DNA of 64,000 bases from Clostridium kluyveri (GTDB lineage: Bacteria; Bacillota; Clostridia; Clostridiales; Clostridiaceae). The notes beneath the pieces were generated by a model, which was given only the letters and a program-made list of their open reading frames with translations, was not told the DNA's origin and did not search any database. The stretch lies in the NCBI RefSeq assembly GCF_001902295.1, contig NZ_CP018335.1, positions 1,674,001 through 1,738,000 on the forward strand, read 5' to 3'. Below, one piece after another: positions 9,590 to 18,216 of this stretch; position 1 is the stretch's first letter; each line of letters begins with the position of its first letter. Position numbers and translations under genes: made by a program.

Positions 9590-10453
9590 ATGCGGGGAAC
9601 TATAATGAAAGGAATAGGAGGATTCTATTATGTAAACACTGATAGGGGCATAATTGAATGTAGGGCAAGGGGAAAATTCAGATATAATGGATTATCCCCT
9701 ATGGTAGGAGACGAAGTAGAAATTAAACTGGAAAGGGATCAGGGAATTATTGATGAAATTTGTCCTAGAATAAGTCAGTTGAAAAGACCTGCTGTAGCCA
9801 ATGTAACCCAGGCGCTGGTAGTATTTGCATTTAATCATCCAGAGATAAATGAGGATCTATTGAATAAATTTCTTATAAGCTGTGAATTCAACAATTTAAA
9901 ACCTATAGTATGTTTCAATAAGTTGGATTTAGCTGATGAGGAAAAGAAATTGGACGTTATAGACATGATTAGGAACACAGGATATGAAGTAATATTTTTA
10001 AAGGCAAAAGAAGGGTATGGAATTTATAAGGTAAGAGAAAAGTTAAAAGATAATATTACCGTTTTATGTGGACCCTCAGGAGTTGGGAAATCTACTATTT
10101 TAAATGCCATTTGTGGAAAGGAACTTATGGAAACGGGGCAAATAAGTCATAAGTTAAATAGAGGAAAGCACACCACAAGGCATAGTGAGATAATAGAATT
10201 AGAAAATGGGTTTATAGTGGATACACCAGGCTTTTCTTCACTAGATATAGGACATATAACTAAAGATAAACTTCAATATTGTTTCCCGGAATTTATAGAA
10301 TTTATAGGGATATGTAAATTTACAGGGTGCGTTCATCACAAAGAACCTGACTGTGCTGTTAAATCAGCCCTTTATAATGACAAAATAAATAAGAGAAGAT
10401 ATGATTTTTATGTTAAAACTTTAAATGAGATAAGCAGTAAGAAGAAATATTAG
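9590..10453 (+). CDS. rsgA: Ribosome small-subunit-dependent GTPase RsgA
   Basis: A circularly permuted GTPase that checks late 30S subunit assembly. The order is an N-terminal OB fold (about 1-70), then G4 NKLD (about 110-113), then G1 GPSGVGKST (about 161-169) and DTPGF further on, so the permutation is visible. The C-terminal zinc finger has C-x-F-x-x-C-x-H pattern residues (CKFTGCVHHKEPDC). ATG at 9590 has GGAGG six bases upstream. It sits between prkC and rpe, as in Bacillus (prpC-prkC-rsgA-rpe-thiN). Confidence 0.97.
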   Translation: MRGTIMKGIGGFYYVNTDRGIIECRARGKFRYNGLSPMVGDEVEIKLERDQGIIDEICPRISQLKRPAVANVTQALVVFAFNHPEINEDLLNKFLISCEFNNLKPIVCFNKLDLADEEKKLDVIDMIRNTGYEVIFLKAKEGYGIYKVREKLKDNITVLCGPSGVGKSTILNAICGKELMETGQISHKLNRGKHTTRHSEIIELENGFIVDTPGFSSLDIGHITKDKLQYCFPEFIEFIGICKFTGCVHHKEPDCAVKSALYNDKINKRRYDFYVKTLNEISSKKKY

Positions 10454-10492
10454 ATTATTAAACATATTGGTATAAAAGGGGAGAGGTTACCT

Positions 10493-11143
10493 ATGATAAA
10501 AATAGCACCTTCAATATTATCTGCAGATTTTTCAAAATTAGGAGAAGAAATAAAATCCCTAGATAAATGTAAGGCGGATTTGGTACATATAGATGTGATG
10601 GATGGAAGTTTTGTACCAAATATAAGTTTTGGAATACCTATTATTAAGAGTATAAAACATCTTACCAAAATACCTTTTGATGTACATTTAATGATAGAAG
10701 AACCTGCAAGGTATGTAAAGGATTTTGTGGATGCAGGAGCAGATATTATAACGGTACATTTTGAAGCGGATAGACATTTAGACAGAACCATAGATTATAT
10801 AAAGAGCTTGGGAGTCAAAGCTTCCGTGGCATTGAATCCTGCTACTTTGGTGGACAATGTTAAGTATTTAATACCTAAATTGGATATGATACTTATTATG
10901 TCTGTAAATCCCGGTTTTGGGGGGCAAAAATATATAGAGTATTGTGACAGTAAGATTAAGCATGTTAGAGAACTTGCAGATAAGTATAATGAAAATTTAA
11001 TGATAGAAGTAGATGGAGGTATCACCAAAGATAATATAGCCAGAGTGGTACGTAAGGGGGCCGATGTAATAGTTGCAGGTTCATCTGTATTTAAGGGAGG
11101 AGCTATAGAAGATAATATAAGGATATTGAGAGAGGAATTTTAG
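10493..11143 (+). CDS. rpe: Ribulose-phosphate 3-epimerase
   Basis: Interconverts ribulose 5-phosphate and xylulose 5-phosphate in the pentose phosphate pathway. The 216-residue TIM barrel begins KIAPSILSADFSKLGEE and contains the signatures VHIDVMDGSFVPNISFG, HLMIEEP, MSVNPGFGGQKY and EVDGGITKDN, including the metal-ligand His and Asp residues. Length and motif order match the family closely. It lies 40 nt after rsgA with a GGGGAGAGG binding site, and one base separates its stop from thiN, indicating coupled translation. Confidence 0.97.
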   Translation: MIKIAPSILSADFSKLGEEIKSLDKCKADLVHIDVMDGSFVPNISFGIPIIKSIKHLTKIPFDVHLMIEEPARYVKDFVDAGADIITVHFEADRHLDRTIDYIKSLGVKASVALNPATLVDNVKYLIPKLDMILIMSVNPGFGGQKYIEYCDSKIKHVRELADKYNENLMIEVDGGITKDNIARVVRKGADVIVAGSSVFKGGAIEDNIRILREEF

Positions 11144-11144
11144 T

Positions 11145-11780
11145 ATGAAAGTGCTTATAGTATCTGGAGGGACTGCACCCTCCAGAGAACTTATCCAGGA
11201 GCAAATTAAGGATAATCCACTGATAATTTGTGCAGATGGAGGAGGAAATTGTCTTTATAATTATAAAATTATACCGGAATATCTTGTAGGAGATTTTGAT
11301 TCTATAGATGGAAAAGCATTGATGTTTTTTAAAAGCAATAATTGCAAAATAGAAAAATATCCCAGAGATAAAAATTTTACAGATACTGAAATTGCCTTAA
11401 ATAAGGCCGTAGATTTAAGAGCAGATGAAATAATATTTACCGGGTGTACGGGAAATAGATTAGATCATGTTTTTGCTAATTTAGGACTTCTCTTAAAGTG
11501 TAATTATTTAAGTATTAAAGGATATATAAAGGATGAAAATAATAGCATTGAATTATTACAGGGCTCCAAGATAATAAAAGGACATGAGGGACAAACTTTT
11601 TCCCTTCACGCATATTGTGACTGTGTTAAAAATTTAAGCATAATAGGAGCAAGATATAAGCTGGATAATTATGATTTGTATATGGGAGATGGAAGGACAG
11701 TATCTAATGAATTTTTAGATAAGGATGTAAATATAATATTTGATAATGGAAAGTTACTTTTAATGAGGTCTAAAGATTAG
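11145..11780 (+). CDS. thiN: Thiamine pyrophosphokinase
   Basis: Transfers pyrophosphate from ATP to thiamine to give thiamine diphosphate. The 211-residue protein has the family pattern: ICADGGGNCLY near the N terminus, YLVGDFDSID, YPRDKNFTDTEIAL (the Asp-rich nucleotide and metal site), and FTGCTGNRLDHVFANL. The C-terminal beta-rich thiamine-binding domain follows. It starts one base after the rpe stop and reaches the tail of the rsgA-rpe-thiN transcript. The conserved order rpe-thiN-spoVM supports the call. No TPP riboswitch is seen upstream. Confidence 0.95.
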   Translation: MKVLIVSGGTAPSRELIQEQIKDNPLIICADGGGNCLYNYKIIPEYLVGDFDSIDGKALMFFKSNNCKIEKYPRDKNFTDTEIALNKAVDLRADEIIFTGCTGNRLDHVFANLGLLLKCNYLSIKGYIKDENNSIELLQGSKIIKGHEGQTFSLHAYCDCVKNLSIIGARYKLDNYDLYMGDGRTVSNEFLDKDVNIIFDNGKLLLMRSKD

Positions 11781-11877
11781 TTTTAATTTAAATATAATAG
11801 CTTCTGTTTAAAAATATTGGTAACATATAAGGAGGAACAGCATATAATATTATAAAGCAATTTGTGGGGATAATAAC

Positions 11878-12033
11878 ATGAAGAGAAGAACTAAAAAGAA
11901 AGTGGGATTAGTAGCTGTATGTATAGGTGCTGGGTTTTTAATGACAGTTATTATCCCTATATGGGGCTGGATAATAGCTGCAGGAGCTGGATTAATTTAT
12001 TGTGGATGGTACTTGATAGGATGTCATAAATAA
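11878..12033 (+). CDS. Small membrane protein, 51 residues, unknown function
   Basis: The short frame starts MKRRTKKKVG with a very basic head, followed by two hydrophobic stretches (about 10-28 and 30-47) rich in Gly and Ala, including a GWIIAAGAGLIYCGW segment. A GGAGGAA lies well upstream (11831-11837) and GGGGA nearer the ATG. It ends 13 nt before spoVM, whose own AAGGAGGTAG overlaps its stop, so the two are probably co-transcribed. I do not recognise a family. The composition indicates a membrane hairpin or two-helix miniprotein, and proximity to spoVM hints at, but does not show, a sporulation role. Confidence 0.6.
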   Translation: MKRRTKKKVGLVAVCIGAGFLMTVIIPIWGWIIAAGAGLIYCGWYLIGCHK

Positions 12034-12045
12034 GGAGGTAGTTTA

Positions 12046-12129
12046 ATGAAGATTATTGCATTTAAGCTTCCCGGTGCTCTATCTGCAATTATAAAATTCT
12101 TTACTAAAAAAAAAAGTAACGTTAGGTAA
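12046..12129 (+). CDS. spoVM: Stage V sporulation protein M (SpoVM)
   Basis: SpoVM is a 26-residue amphipathic peptide that recognises the convex forespore membrane and anchors the spore coat basement layer through SpoIVA. Here a 27-codon frame reads MKIIAFKLPGALSAIIKFF followed by a basic tail. It shares with Bacillus SpoVM the MK-x(3)-KLP start, including the proline at position 9, and the basic end. The location between thiN and rpmB is exactly that of spoVM in Bacillus subtilis. AAGGAGGTAG at 12031-12040 provides a strong binding site. It is short enough to be missed by automated gene calling. Confidence 0.88.
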   Translation: MKIIAFKLPGALSAIIKFFTKKKSNVR

Positions 12130-12172
12130 AACAAAAATGCAATTGTTTATAACAACTGCATTTTTGTTTTTT
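12128..12172. terminator. Bidirectional terminator between spoVM and rpmB
   Basis: A long hairpin: AAAACAAAAATGCA (12128-12141) pairs with its complement at 12157-12170, and an inner TTGTT/AACAA stem has a 3-nt loop. A-rich and T-rich flanks on either side make it suitable for both converging transcripts. Confidence 0.88.
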
Positions 12173-12363
12173 TATATAGCACGTTGAACCTTTCCAGAAC
12201 GAAGGCATCTTGCACAAACATGTATAGTTCTCGGTGTTCCCTTAACTATAGCTTTAATCTTTCTTATATTTGGAGACCAGGTTCTTTTAGATTGACGGTG
12301 TGAATGGCTGTACTGTACACCAAATACAACGCCCTTTCCGCATATCTCACATTTCTTGGACAT
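12172..12363 (-). CDS. rpmB: 50S ribosomal protein L28
   Basis: A 63-residue, very basic protein of the large ribosomal subunit. It has the zinc-ribbon form of L28: the CEIC pair near residues 5-8 and the CARC pair near 51-54, with VQYSHSHRQSKRTW between them. ATG at 12363 is preceded on the minus strand by AAGGAGGTG. The gene is monocistronic and converges on spoVM, sharing the terminator. In Bacillus rpmB lies at the same point, opposite to its neighbours, which supports the identification. Confidence 0.97.
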   Translation of the reverse strand: MSKKCEICGKGVVFGVQYSHSHRQSKRTWSPNIRKIKAIVKGTPRTIHVCARCLRSGKVQRAI

Positions 12364-12551
12364 TTGAAAACACCTCCTTAACAGTCTTTGAATTTAAACA
12401 CAAATTATTTTACCACAGAATGTATAATATGTGCAAGTAAATATATAATTTTCTTCAATACAGATATACTATTAAAAAGTAAAACTTTAATATTTGCATG
12501 TTGATAATTGTTATTATCAGGTACATAATGGCAATTAATTATTAGGTAAAT
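12364..12551. other. rpmB leader and unassigned intergenic DNA
   Basis: Apart from the L28 binding site (minus strand, near 12372-12380) and a plausible minus-strand -10 TAAAAT near 12408-12413 with a weak -35 TTGCAC, this AT-rich stretch shows no gene. Stop codons occur in all frames. It may contain further eroded ldh sequence, but I cannot recognise any upstream of 12546. Confidence 0.4.
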
Positions 12552-12686
12552 ATGGGAGTTCCATGTATTATTGGCTCCTTGGGAGTAAAGAGCACACTAC
12601 AAATACCTTTAGATAAAAGTGAATCTGAAGCTCTTGAAAATTCTGCAAAAGTATTAAAAAAGACCATAGCACATTTAAATATTTAA
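12546..12686 (+). pseudogene. 3' remnant of an L-lactate (or malate) dehydrogenase gene
   Basis: A frame without a plausible start encodes about 46 residues including MGVPCIIGSLGVKSTLQIPL and then KSESEALENSAKVLKKTIAH before a normal stop. This matches the C-terminal end of the LDH/MDH family, where a GVP-x-I-x-G segment precedes the L-P-L strand and a final helix with SA-x-VLK-x-I. The NAD-binding and catalytic parts are absent, and a stop (TAG, 12543-12545) closes the frame just upstream. A perfect inverted repeat follows. I infer a deleted ldh gene of which only the tail survives. Confidence 0.8.
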
Positions 12687-12696
12687 TTGATCTTAA

Positions 12697-12734
12697 CCAT
12701 TAATTAGAAGTATACTCTAATTAATGGATATTTT
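12697..12734 (+). terminator. Hairpin after the ldh remnant
   Basis: A perfect 12-bp stem (12697-12708 with 12716-12727) with a 7-nt loop is followed by an A/T-rich run containing TTTT. It is probably the original terminator of the lost dehydrogenase gene. Confidence 0.6.
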
Positions 12735-12762
12735 CCTGAAATCTTACTAGAACTATTGTAGG

Positions 12763-12791
12763 TTGAATAAATGCTTTGTTTAATATAAAAT
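12763..12791 (+). promoter_or_regulatory. Sigma-A-type promoter for the asp23-fakA unit
   Basis: TTGAAT (12763-12768), a 17-nt spacer and TAAAAT (12786-12791) lie 39 nt before the ATG of the Asp23 gene. A second weaker pair ends in TATTAT near 12812. Confidence 0.55.
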
Positions 12792-12829
12792 ATGTTTATG
12801 GTATTATAGGAATGTAAGGAGGTTTTTAT

Positions 12830-13180
12830 ATGATAGGTAGTATTGTTGGAGAAAATGGTTATATCGATTATTCTGAGGAAGTAGTTGCTAATATAGTTGG
12901 ATTATCAACCATGGAATGCTATGGAGTAGTGGGTATGGCTTCCAAGAATGCAAAGGATGGTCTCTGGGAATTAATAAAGGGCGAAAATTTGAGCAGAGGA
13001 GTAAAAATTCGTTCTAAAAATAATGAATTAATGATAGAACTTTATATAATATTAGAATATGGAACAAAAATATCTGTAATTGCAAATAATATAATACAGA
13101 GGATAAAATATAATGTGGAAAACTACACAGGACTGAAGGTTTCAACCATTACTGTAAATGTTCAGGGTGTTAGAGTCTAG
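12830..13180 (+). CDS. Asp23/Gls24 family envelope stress protein (YloU-like)
   Basis: A 116-residue member of the Asp23 (DUF322) family. The N-terminal GYIDYSEEVVANIVGLSTMECYGVVGM and C-terminal VNVQGVRV are the typical family ends. Family members are small, often membrane-associated proteins of Gram-positive bacteria, and their molecular function is not settled. The gene lies 17 nt before the fatty-acid kinase-like gene, as yloU-yloV do in Bacillus, so the pair is probably one operon. AAGGAGG precedes the ATG at 12830. Confidence 0.93.
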   Translation: MIGSIVGENGYIDYSEEVVANIVGLSTMECYGVVGMASKNAKDGLWELIKGENLSRGVKIRSKNNELMIELYIILEYGTKISVIANNIIQRIKYNVENYTGLKVSTITVNVQGVRV

Positions 13181-13197
13181 GGAGGTAATTCGTAAAA

Positions 13198-14865
13198 ATG
13201 GAATACTTAAGTATAGATGGACAGTGTTTTTACAATATGATTGTAAACGCTAGTAACAAACTAGAAGAGCAAAAAGATTTTGTGAATTCCCTAAATGTAT
13301 TTCCTGTACCGGATGGAGATACGGGAACTAATATGTCTTTGACCCTTAAAAGTGCGGTAGTAGAAATATCCAATGTAAAAGGTAAATCTATAGATAATGT
13401 ATCTAAAGATTTAGCTAAAGGAGCCCTTATGGGGGCAAGAGGAAACTCAGGGGTAATACTTTCACAGATATTTAGAGGTATATCTAAGGGACTCCAGGGA
13501 AAAAACAAGGTGAATTCATCAGAATTTACACTAGCTTTAGAAGAAGGTGCAAAGGCTGCTTATAAGGCCGTTATGCGTCCAACAGAAGGTACCATACTGA
13601 CTATTATAAAAGCTGCAGGAGAAGGTGCTGCAAAGTCTAAAAGGGAAAATGTAACTGAACTTCTGCAGGAAGTATGTGATTATAGTAAAAGAATGTTGGA
13701 TAAAACTCCTGACATGCTTCCTGTGCTTAAAAAAGCAGGAGTAGTAGATGCAGGTGGCATGGGACTTTTAATCATATTTCAGGGAATGTATGAGGCCTTA
13801 AAAGAAGGTATAGAAGAAGTATATTTAAAGAAAGCTGAAGATATAGTAACTAAATCTTCAGCTAAAAGTGTGGAATTAGAAGAAATAAAATATGGATATT
13901 GTACAGAATTTTTTATTCATCTTAAGAACTCAGATATAAGTAGTTTTAAAGATAAACTACAGACTCTAGGAGATTCCATAGTAGTGGTAAAGGATGAAGA
14001 TGTTCTAAAAGTTCATATTCATAGTAATGACCCGGGGGAAATACTGTCTCAAGCAATTAAACTTGGAGAGTTGTCAAAGATAAAAATTGATAATATGAGG
14101 CAGCAGCATAGAAATATTTTAAATGCAGATGGTGGTAAAACTCTACTTGAGGATACAAATAAAGATAGTGAAGGAGAAGGATATATTTCTCAAGAAGGTA
14201 TTCAGGATAAAGAATATGCTTTTATTACAGTAGCTGCAGGGGAGGGTATTAAAAGAATATTTCAGGATTTAGGGGTAGATTATGTAATAGAAGGCGGCCA
14301 GACTATGAATCCCAGTACAGAGGATATATTAAATTGTATAAACAAATTAAATGCAGAGAATATATTTGTGCTGCCAAATAATAAAAATATAATTATGGCT
14401 GCCAATCAGGCTGCAGAACTTTCAGATAAAGTAGTAAGAGTAATACCTACTAAAACCATACCACAGGGGATAACTGCGATAACGGTTTTTAATCCTGGGG
14501 AGGGATTAGAAGAAAATATAAGTACTATGGAAAAGGCTATAAGCACTGTAATCACAGGTTCTGTTACCTATGCAGTAAGAGATACTGAAATAGATGGAAA
14601 AGACGTAAAAACAGGAGACATACTAGGGATTATAGAAAGTAAAATAGAGAAGGTTGGGAAAGATATATTTGAAATATGTGATAAAATTATAAGTTACATG
14701 GTAAAAGAGCACAGTGAACTTATAAGTATATATTATGGTAAGGATTGCAATGAAGATGAAGTAAATTCTTTTTTAGAGAAGCTTGAAGATAAATATGATG
14801 ATATAGATATACAGTGTTATAGTGGAGAACAGCCCCTATATTATTTTATAGTTTCTGTTGAATAA
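13198..14865 (+). CDS. fakA: DAK-domain fatty acid kinase subunit FakA (YloV-like)
   Basis: The 555-residue protein has an N-terminal DhaL-type ATP-binding domain with NVFPVPDGDTGTNMSLT (about 34-50) and GARGNSGVILSQIFRG. A middle domain and a C-terminal EDD/DegV-like part follow (from about 335). This is the FakA architecture. FakA phosphorylates fatty acids bound to a FakB (DegV) partner, feeding them to PlsX/PlsY for phospholipid synthesis, and plsX lies 12 kb downstream. Activity is inferred from the family. GGGAGGTAA lies upstream of ATG 13198, and a strong terminator directly follows. Confidence 0.9.
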   Translation: MEYLSIDGQCFYNMIVNASNKLEEQKDFVNSLNVFPVPDGDTGTNMSLTLKSAVVEISNVKGKSIDNVSKDLAKGALMGARGNSGVILSQIFRGISKGLQGKNKVNSSEFTLALEEGAKAAYKAVMRPTEGTILTIIKAAGEGAAKSKRENVTELLQEVCDYSKRMLDKTPDMLPVLKKAGVVDAGGMGLLIIFQGMYEALKEGIEEVYLKKAEDIVTKSSAKSVELEEIKYGYCTEFFIHLKNSDISSFKDKLQTLGDSIVVVKDEDVLKVHIHSNDPGEILSQAIKLGELSKIKIDNMRQQHRNILNADGGKTLLEDTNKDSEGEGYISQEGIQDKEYAFITVAAGEGIKRIFQDLGVDYVIEGGQTMNPSTEDILNCINKLNAENIFVLPNNKNIIMAANQAAELSDKVVRVIPTKTIPQGITAITVFNPGEGLEENISTMEKAISTVITGSVTYAVRDTEIDGKDVKTGDILGIIESKIEKVGKDIFEICDKIISYMVKEHSELISIYYGKDCNEDEVNSFLEKLEDKYDDIDIQCYSGEQPLYYFIVSVE

Positions 14866-14892
14866 AAAAAGCCAGTTAGGGCTTTTTTTATT
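14861..14892 (+). terminator. Rho-independent terminator after fakA
   Basis: An A-rich arm ending in AAGCC pairs with GGCTT and a T7 run, around a 6-nt loop, beginning at the fakA stop codon. Confidence 0.88.
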
Positions 14893-14917
14893 CTTGCAAA
14901 TTATTTTAGACTTTTAG

Positions 14918-14947
14918 TTGAAAAAGAAAAGAATTTTATTATAGAAT
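14918..14947 (+). promoter_or_regulatory. Promoter for recG
   Basis: TTGAAA (14918-14923) and TAGAAT (14942-14947) are 18 nt apart, just after the fakA terminator and 23 nt before the recG ATG. Confidence 0.5.
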
Positions 14948-14969
14948 ATATTAAGGGTAGGTGATATAT

Positions 14970-17009
14970 ATGAATATATATGATGATATTAAATCTATAA
15001 AAGGAGTGGGAGCTGTGACTGCTGGAACCCTAAATAGCTGTTGTATATTCAATATATTGGACCTGATTTTATATTTTCCCAGGGATTATGAAATTATCTC
15101 TAGCTGCAGCAATTTAAATAAAGTTGGAACTGGAAAGGTTATAATGGACTGTAGAGTAAAATCTATAGGAAAAGATATAAGGACTAAGAATAAAAAGATA
15201 CTTTCTACGGTTGTATTTGAAAATGAAAGTGGAACTTTTCAAGGTAAATGGTTCAATCAGCCTTACATGAAAAACAAATTTAGGATAAATAAAGTTTATA
15301 GGATAATGGGGAAGATTGAAAGATTTAATGGAAGTATTTCTATTATGAATCCTACTTTGGTTAGTAATGAGGCAAATAGTAAAAAAGAAGATAAGATAAT
15401 ACCAATTTATCCCTTGAAATCTGGTATTACAAATAATATTCTTATAAAACTTATATCTAAAGTGATTCATGAAGTGGATATAGAAGAAAATTTACCTCTT
15501 TGGATAGTTAAAAAATATAAATTTTGTAATTTAAATAAAGCTATAAAGGCAATACATAAGCCAGGCAGTATAGAAGAATTGGAAGAAGCAAAAAGAAGAC
15601 TTAAATTTCAAGAGTTGTTTTCCTATTCCTTGAAAATTTTAATGTTAAAAAATTATCATAGTAAGAATAAAAAGGGTATAGCTTTTAAAATAGTTCCAGA
15701 ATTAAAAGAATTTAAAAAAAGAATACCCTATGAGCTTACTAAATCTCAGAATAAGGTTATAAGAGAAATATTATTAGATGAAAAAATGGAACTACCTATG
15801 AATCGATTGTTACAGGGAGACGTGGGCAGTGGAAAAACTATAGTGGCTATCATAGCTATTTTTAATGTGGCAAAAAATGGGTATCAGGCAGTTTTTATGG
15901 CTCCTACAGAAATACTTGCAAAGCAGCATTATGAAGAATGTAAAAAGTTTTTACAAGATACAGGAGTAAATATACAGTTACTTTGCGGCAGTGTTACTGA
16001 AAAAAATAAAAAAATATTAAAAGAAGATTTAAAAGAAGGGAAGATAGATATCATAATAGGAACTCACGCTCTCATAGAAGATGATGTGGAATTTAAAAAT
16101 ATAGGAATGGTAGTTACAGATGAACAACATAGATTTGGAGTGGCTCAAAGGAGCAAACTCATAAATAAAGGTAAACATGTAGATACTTTAGTTATGACAG
16201 CAACACCTATTCCAAGAACTTTAAGTTTATGCCTACATGGAGATTTAAACATATCTACTATAGATGAACTTCCTCCTGGAAGAAAAAAAATACATACTTA
16301 TTATACAGATAAAAAATCAAAGGATAGGGTTTATAAATTTGCAGTGGAAGAGATAAAAAAAGGCAGGCAAGTATATGTAGTATGTCCTTTAGTAGAACAA
16401 AATGATAATCTACATTTAAGTTCTGTAAAAGAAATTTATGATAAATTGAAAGAAAAATATTTCAAAGACTTAGAGATAGGTGTATTATATGGTAAGATGC
16501 CATCTAGTTCAAAAGAAGAAACTATGAATAAATTTAAAAGTGGGGAAATAAAAGCCATTATATCTACAACAGTTATAGAAGTGGGTGTTAATGTACCAAA
16601 TGCTGCAGTTATGATAATAGAAAATGCAGAGAGGTTTGGACTGGCACAGCTTCATCAGCTGAGAGGAAGAGTTGGAAGAGGAGAATATAAATCCTATTGT
16701 ATTTTAATCGCAGATATTAAGAATGATTTCATAAGAAGAAGAATGGAAATAATGAAAAGCAGCAATGATGGATTTTTTATTGCAGAGGAAGATTTAAAAA
16801 TAAGAGGTTCAGGAGAGATCTTTGGATTCAAACAGCATGGGGAAAATGAATTGATTTTTTCAAATTTATTAGAAGATATACATATATTTAAGTTAGCTAA
16901 TCTAGAAGCAAAGAGGTTTTTAGAAAGCAAAGGAAGTAAAAATGAAAAAATCACAAAAGAGCTTATGGATAAACTACAAAAGGCTTTTAAAATTATAAGT
17001 TTTAATTAG
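14970..17009 (+). CDS. recG: ATP-dependent DNA helicase RecG
   Basis: RecG remodels stalled forks and branch-migrates Holliday junctions. The 679-residue protein has an N-terminal wedge/OB domain that grips the junction (about 1-230). The superfamily 2 motor follows: GDVGSGKT (283-290), MAPTEILAKQH, DEQHRFG (384-390), MTATPIPRT, and the C-terminal STTVIEVGVNVPNA and QLHQLRGRVGRG. ATG at 14970 is spaced well from AAGGGTAGGTGA. An in-frame GTG at 14961 overlaps that site and is unlikely. It is followed by rsmD after 125 nt and a fresh promoter. Confidence 0.97.
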   Translation: MNIYDDIKSIKGVGAVTAGTLNSCCIFNILDLILYFPRDYEIISSCSNLNKVGTGKVIMDCRVKSIGKDIRTKNKKILSTVVFENESGTFQGKWFNQPYMKNKFRINKVYRIMGKIERFNGSISIMNPTLVSNEANSKKEDKIIPIYPLKSGITNNILIKLISKVIHEVDIEENLPLWIVKKYKFCNLNKAIKAIHKPGSIEELEEAKRRLKFQELFSYSLKILMLKNYHSKNKKGIAFKIVPELKEFKKRIPYELTKSQNKVIREILLDEKMELPMNRLLQGDVGSGKTIVAIIAIFNVAKNGYQAVFMAPTEILAKQHYEECKKFLQDTGVNIQLLCGSVTEKNKKILKEDLKEGKIDIIIGTHALIEDDVEFKNIGMVVTDEQHRFGVAQRSKLINKGKHVDTLVMTATPIPRTLSLCLHGDLNISTIDELPPGRKKIHTYYTDKKSKDRVYKFAVEEIKKGRQVYVVCPLVEQNDNLHLSSVKEIYDKLKEKYFKDLEIGVLYGKMPSSSKEETMNKFKSGEIKAIISTTVIEVGVNVPNAAVMIIENAERFGLAQLHQLRGRVGRGEYKSYCILIADIKNDFIRRRMEIMKSSNDGFFIAEEDLKIRGSGEIFGFKQHGENELIFSNLLEDIHIFKLANLEAKRFLESKGSKNEKITKELMDKLQKAFKIISFN

Positions 17010-17056
17010 CTTAATAATTTAATATAAGAGAGTGTGTAACAACCATTGAAATGGTT

Positions 17057-17085
17057 TTGAATAATGGAAACATATATGTTAAAAT
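17057..17085 (+). promoter_or_regulatory. Promoter for rsmD-coaD
   Basis: TTGAAT (17057-17062), a 17-nt spacer and TAAAAT (17080-17085). A small AACCAT/ATGGTT inverted repeat lies immediately upstream (17041-17056). Confidence 0.5.
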
Positions 17086-17134
17086 ATTATAGAAAAATAT
17101 AGCATATGAAATATAGAAGGTAGGGAAGAGGATT

Positions 17135-17695
17135 ATGAGAGTAATTGGAGGTCTTGCAAGAGGAAGAAAATTAATGTCACCTAAAGGATATAATACTACA
17201 AGACCTACTTTAGACAGGGTAAAGGAAGCTATGTTTAACATAATACAAAATAGAATCTATGGTTCTTGTGTGTTAGATATATTTGCAGGTACGGGAAGTT
17301 TGGGGCTTGAAGCTGTGAGCAGAGGGGCTAAAAAATGCCTATTGGTTGATAAGGATAAGGATACATTTTCTTTTTTAAAACAGAATGTAGAAAATTTGGG
17401 TTTTAGTGAAATCTGTGAAACCATAAATAGGGATTCTTATGAATTTCTTAGACAAATTGAAATAAAAACAGAAATATTCGATATAATATTTGTTGATCCT
17501 CCATATAAAAAAAATATGATTCCACCGATTATAGAAATAGTAGGAAGTAAAAAATTGTTGTGTGAAGATGGGATTATAGTTACCAAGATTGACACTGATG
17601 AGGAGATATATGAAGGGATTAACAATATAATTTTAACAGATCATAGAAAATACGGAAATACTACAGTGTGTTTTTATAAATACAAGGAGGACTAA
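17135..17695 (+). CDS. rsmD: 16S rRNA (guanine-966-N2)-methyltransferase RsmD
   Basis: Methylates G966 of 16S rRNA with S-adenosylmethionine. The 186-residue protein has the family start [13 protein letters not shown], a cofactor loop in [19 protein letters not shown] (about 47-65), and the catalytic (N/D)PPY box, here DPPY at about 121-124 inside FVDPPYKK. Length is typical. It ends five bases before coaD, whose binding site overlaps its end, so the two are co-translated. The rsmD-coaD pairing is widely conserved in Firmicutes. Confidence 0.96.
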
Positions 17696-17700
17696 TTATT

Positions 17701-18195
17701 ATGAGTAGGGCAATATATCCTGGAAGTTTTGATCCTATAACCAATGGACATTTAGATATAATAGATAGGGCATCTAAAGTATTTGATGAATTAATAGTAG
17801 GGGTATTGGTAAATCCAGATAAGAAGGGATTATTTACTGTTGAAGAAAGAGTAGAATTGATAGAAAGAGTAGTAAAGGATATACCAAATGTAAAGGTTGA
17901 AAGTTTTAGTGGACTTTTAATAGATTTCATGAAGAAAAAACAAAGTCAAGTTATAGTAAAAGGACTGAGAGCCGTATCGGATTTTGAATATGAATGTCAG
18001 ATGTCTCTTATGAATAAAAAACTTGATCCTAATATAGATACGGTTTTTATGATGGCTAGTGCTATGAATTCGTTTTTAAGTTCATCTTCTGTAAAACAAG
18101 TAGCTATGTTTGGGGGATGTATTGAAGGATTGGTTCCTGAAGAAGTAATTATTGACATTATTAAAAAATTCGATAAAGCTTATAAAAATTGTTGA
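17701..18195 (+). CDS. coaD: Phosphopantetheine adenylyltransferase
   Basis: Catalyses the penultimate step of coenzyme A synthesis, joining 4'-phosphopantetheine and ATP to give dephospho-CoA. The 164-residue nucleotidyltransferase carries [16 protein letters not shown] with the (T/H)xGH nucleotide-binding motif (about 4-19), [13 protein letters not shown] in the middle, and the C-terminal [11 protein letters not shown] segment corresponding to the usual ISSSxVR loop. GGAGG at 17685-17690 precedes the ATG. CoA supply is relevant to the pta-ackA acetyl-CoA route encoded nearby, though only by position. Confidence 0.97.
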
Positions 18196-18216
18196 TATAC
18201 CTTAGGGGGAAAGAGT

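Noticed and set aside
12364..12551. More of the ldh coding sequence upstream of the fragment
   Set aside because: No frame gives recognisable LDH catalytic or NAD-binding motifs.
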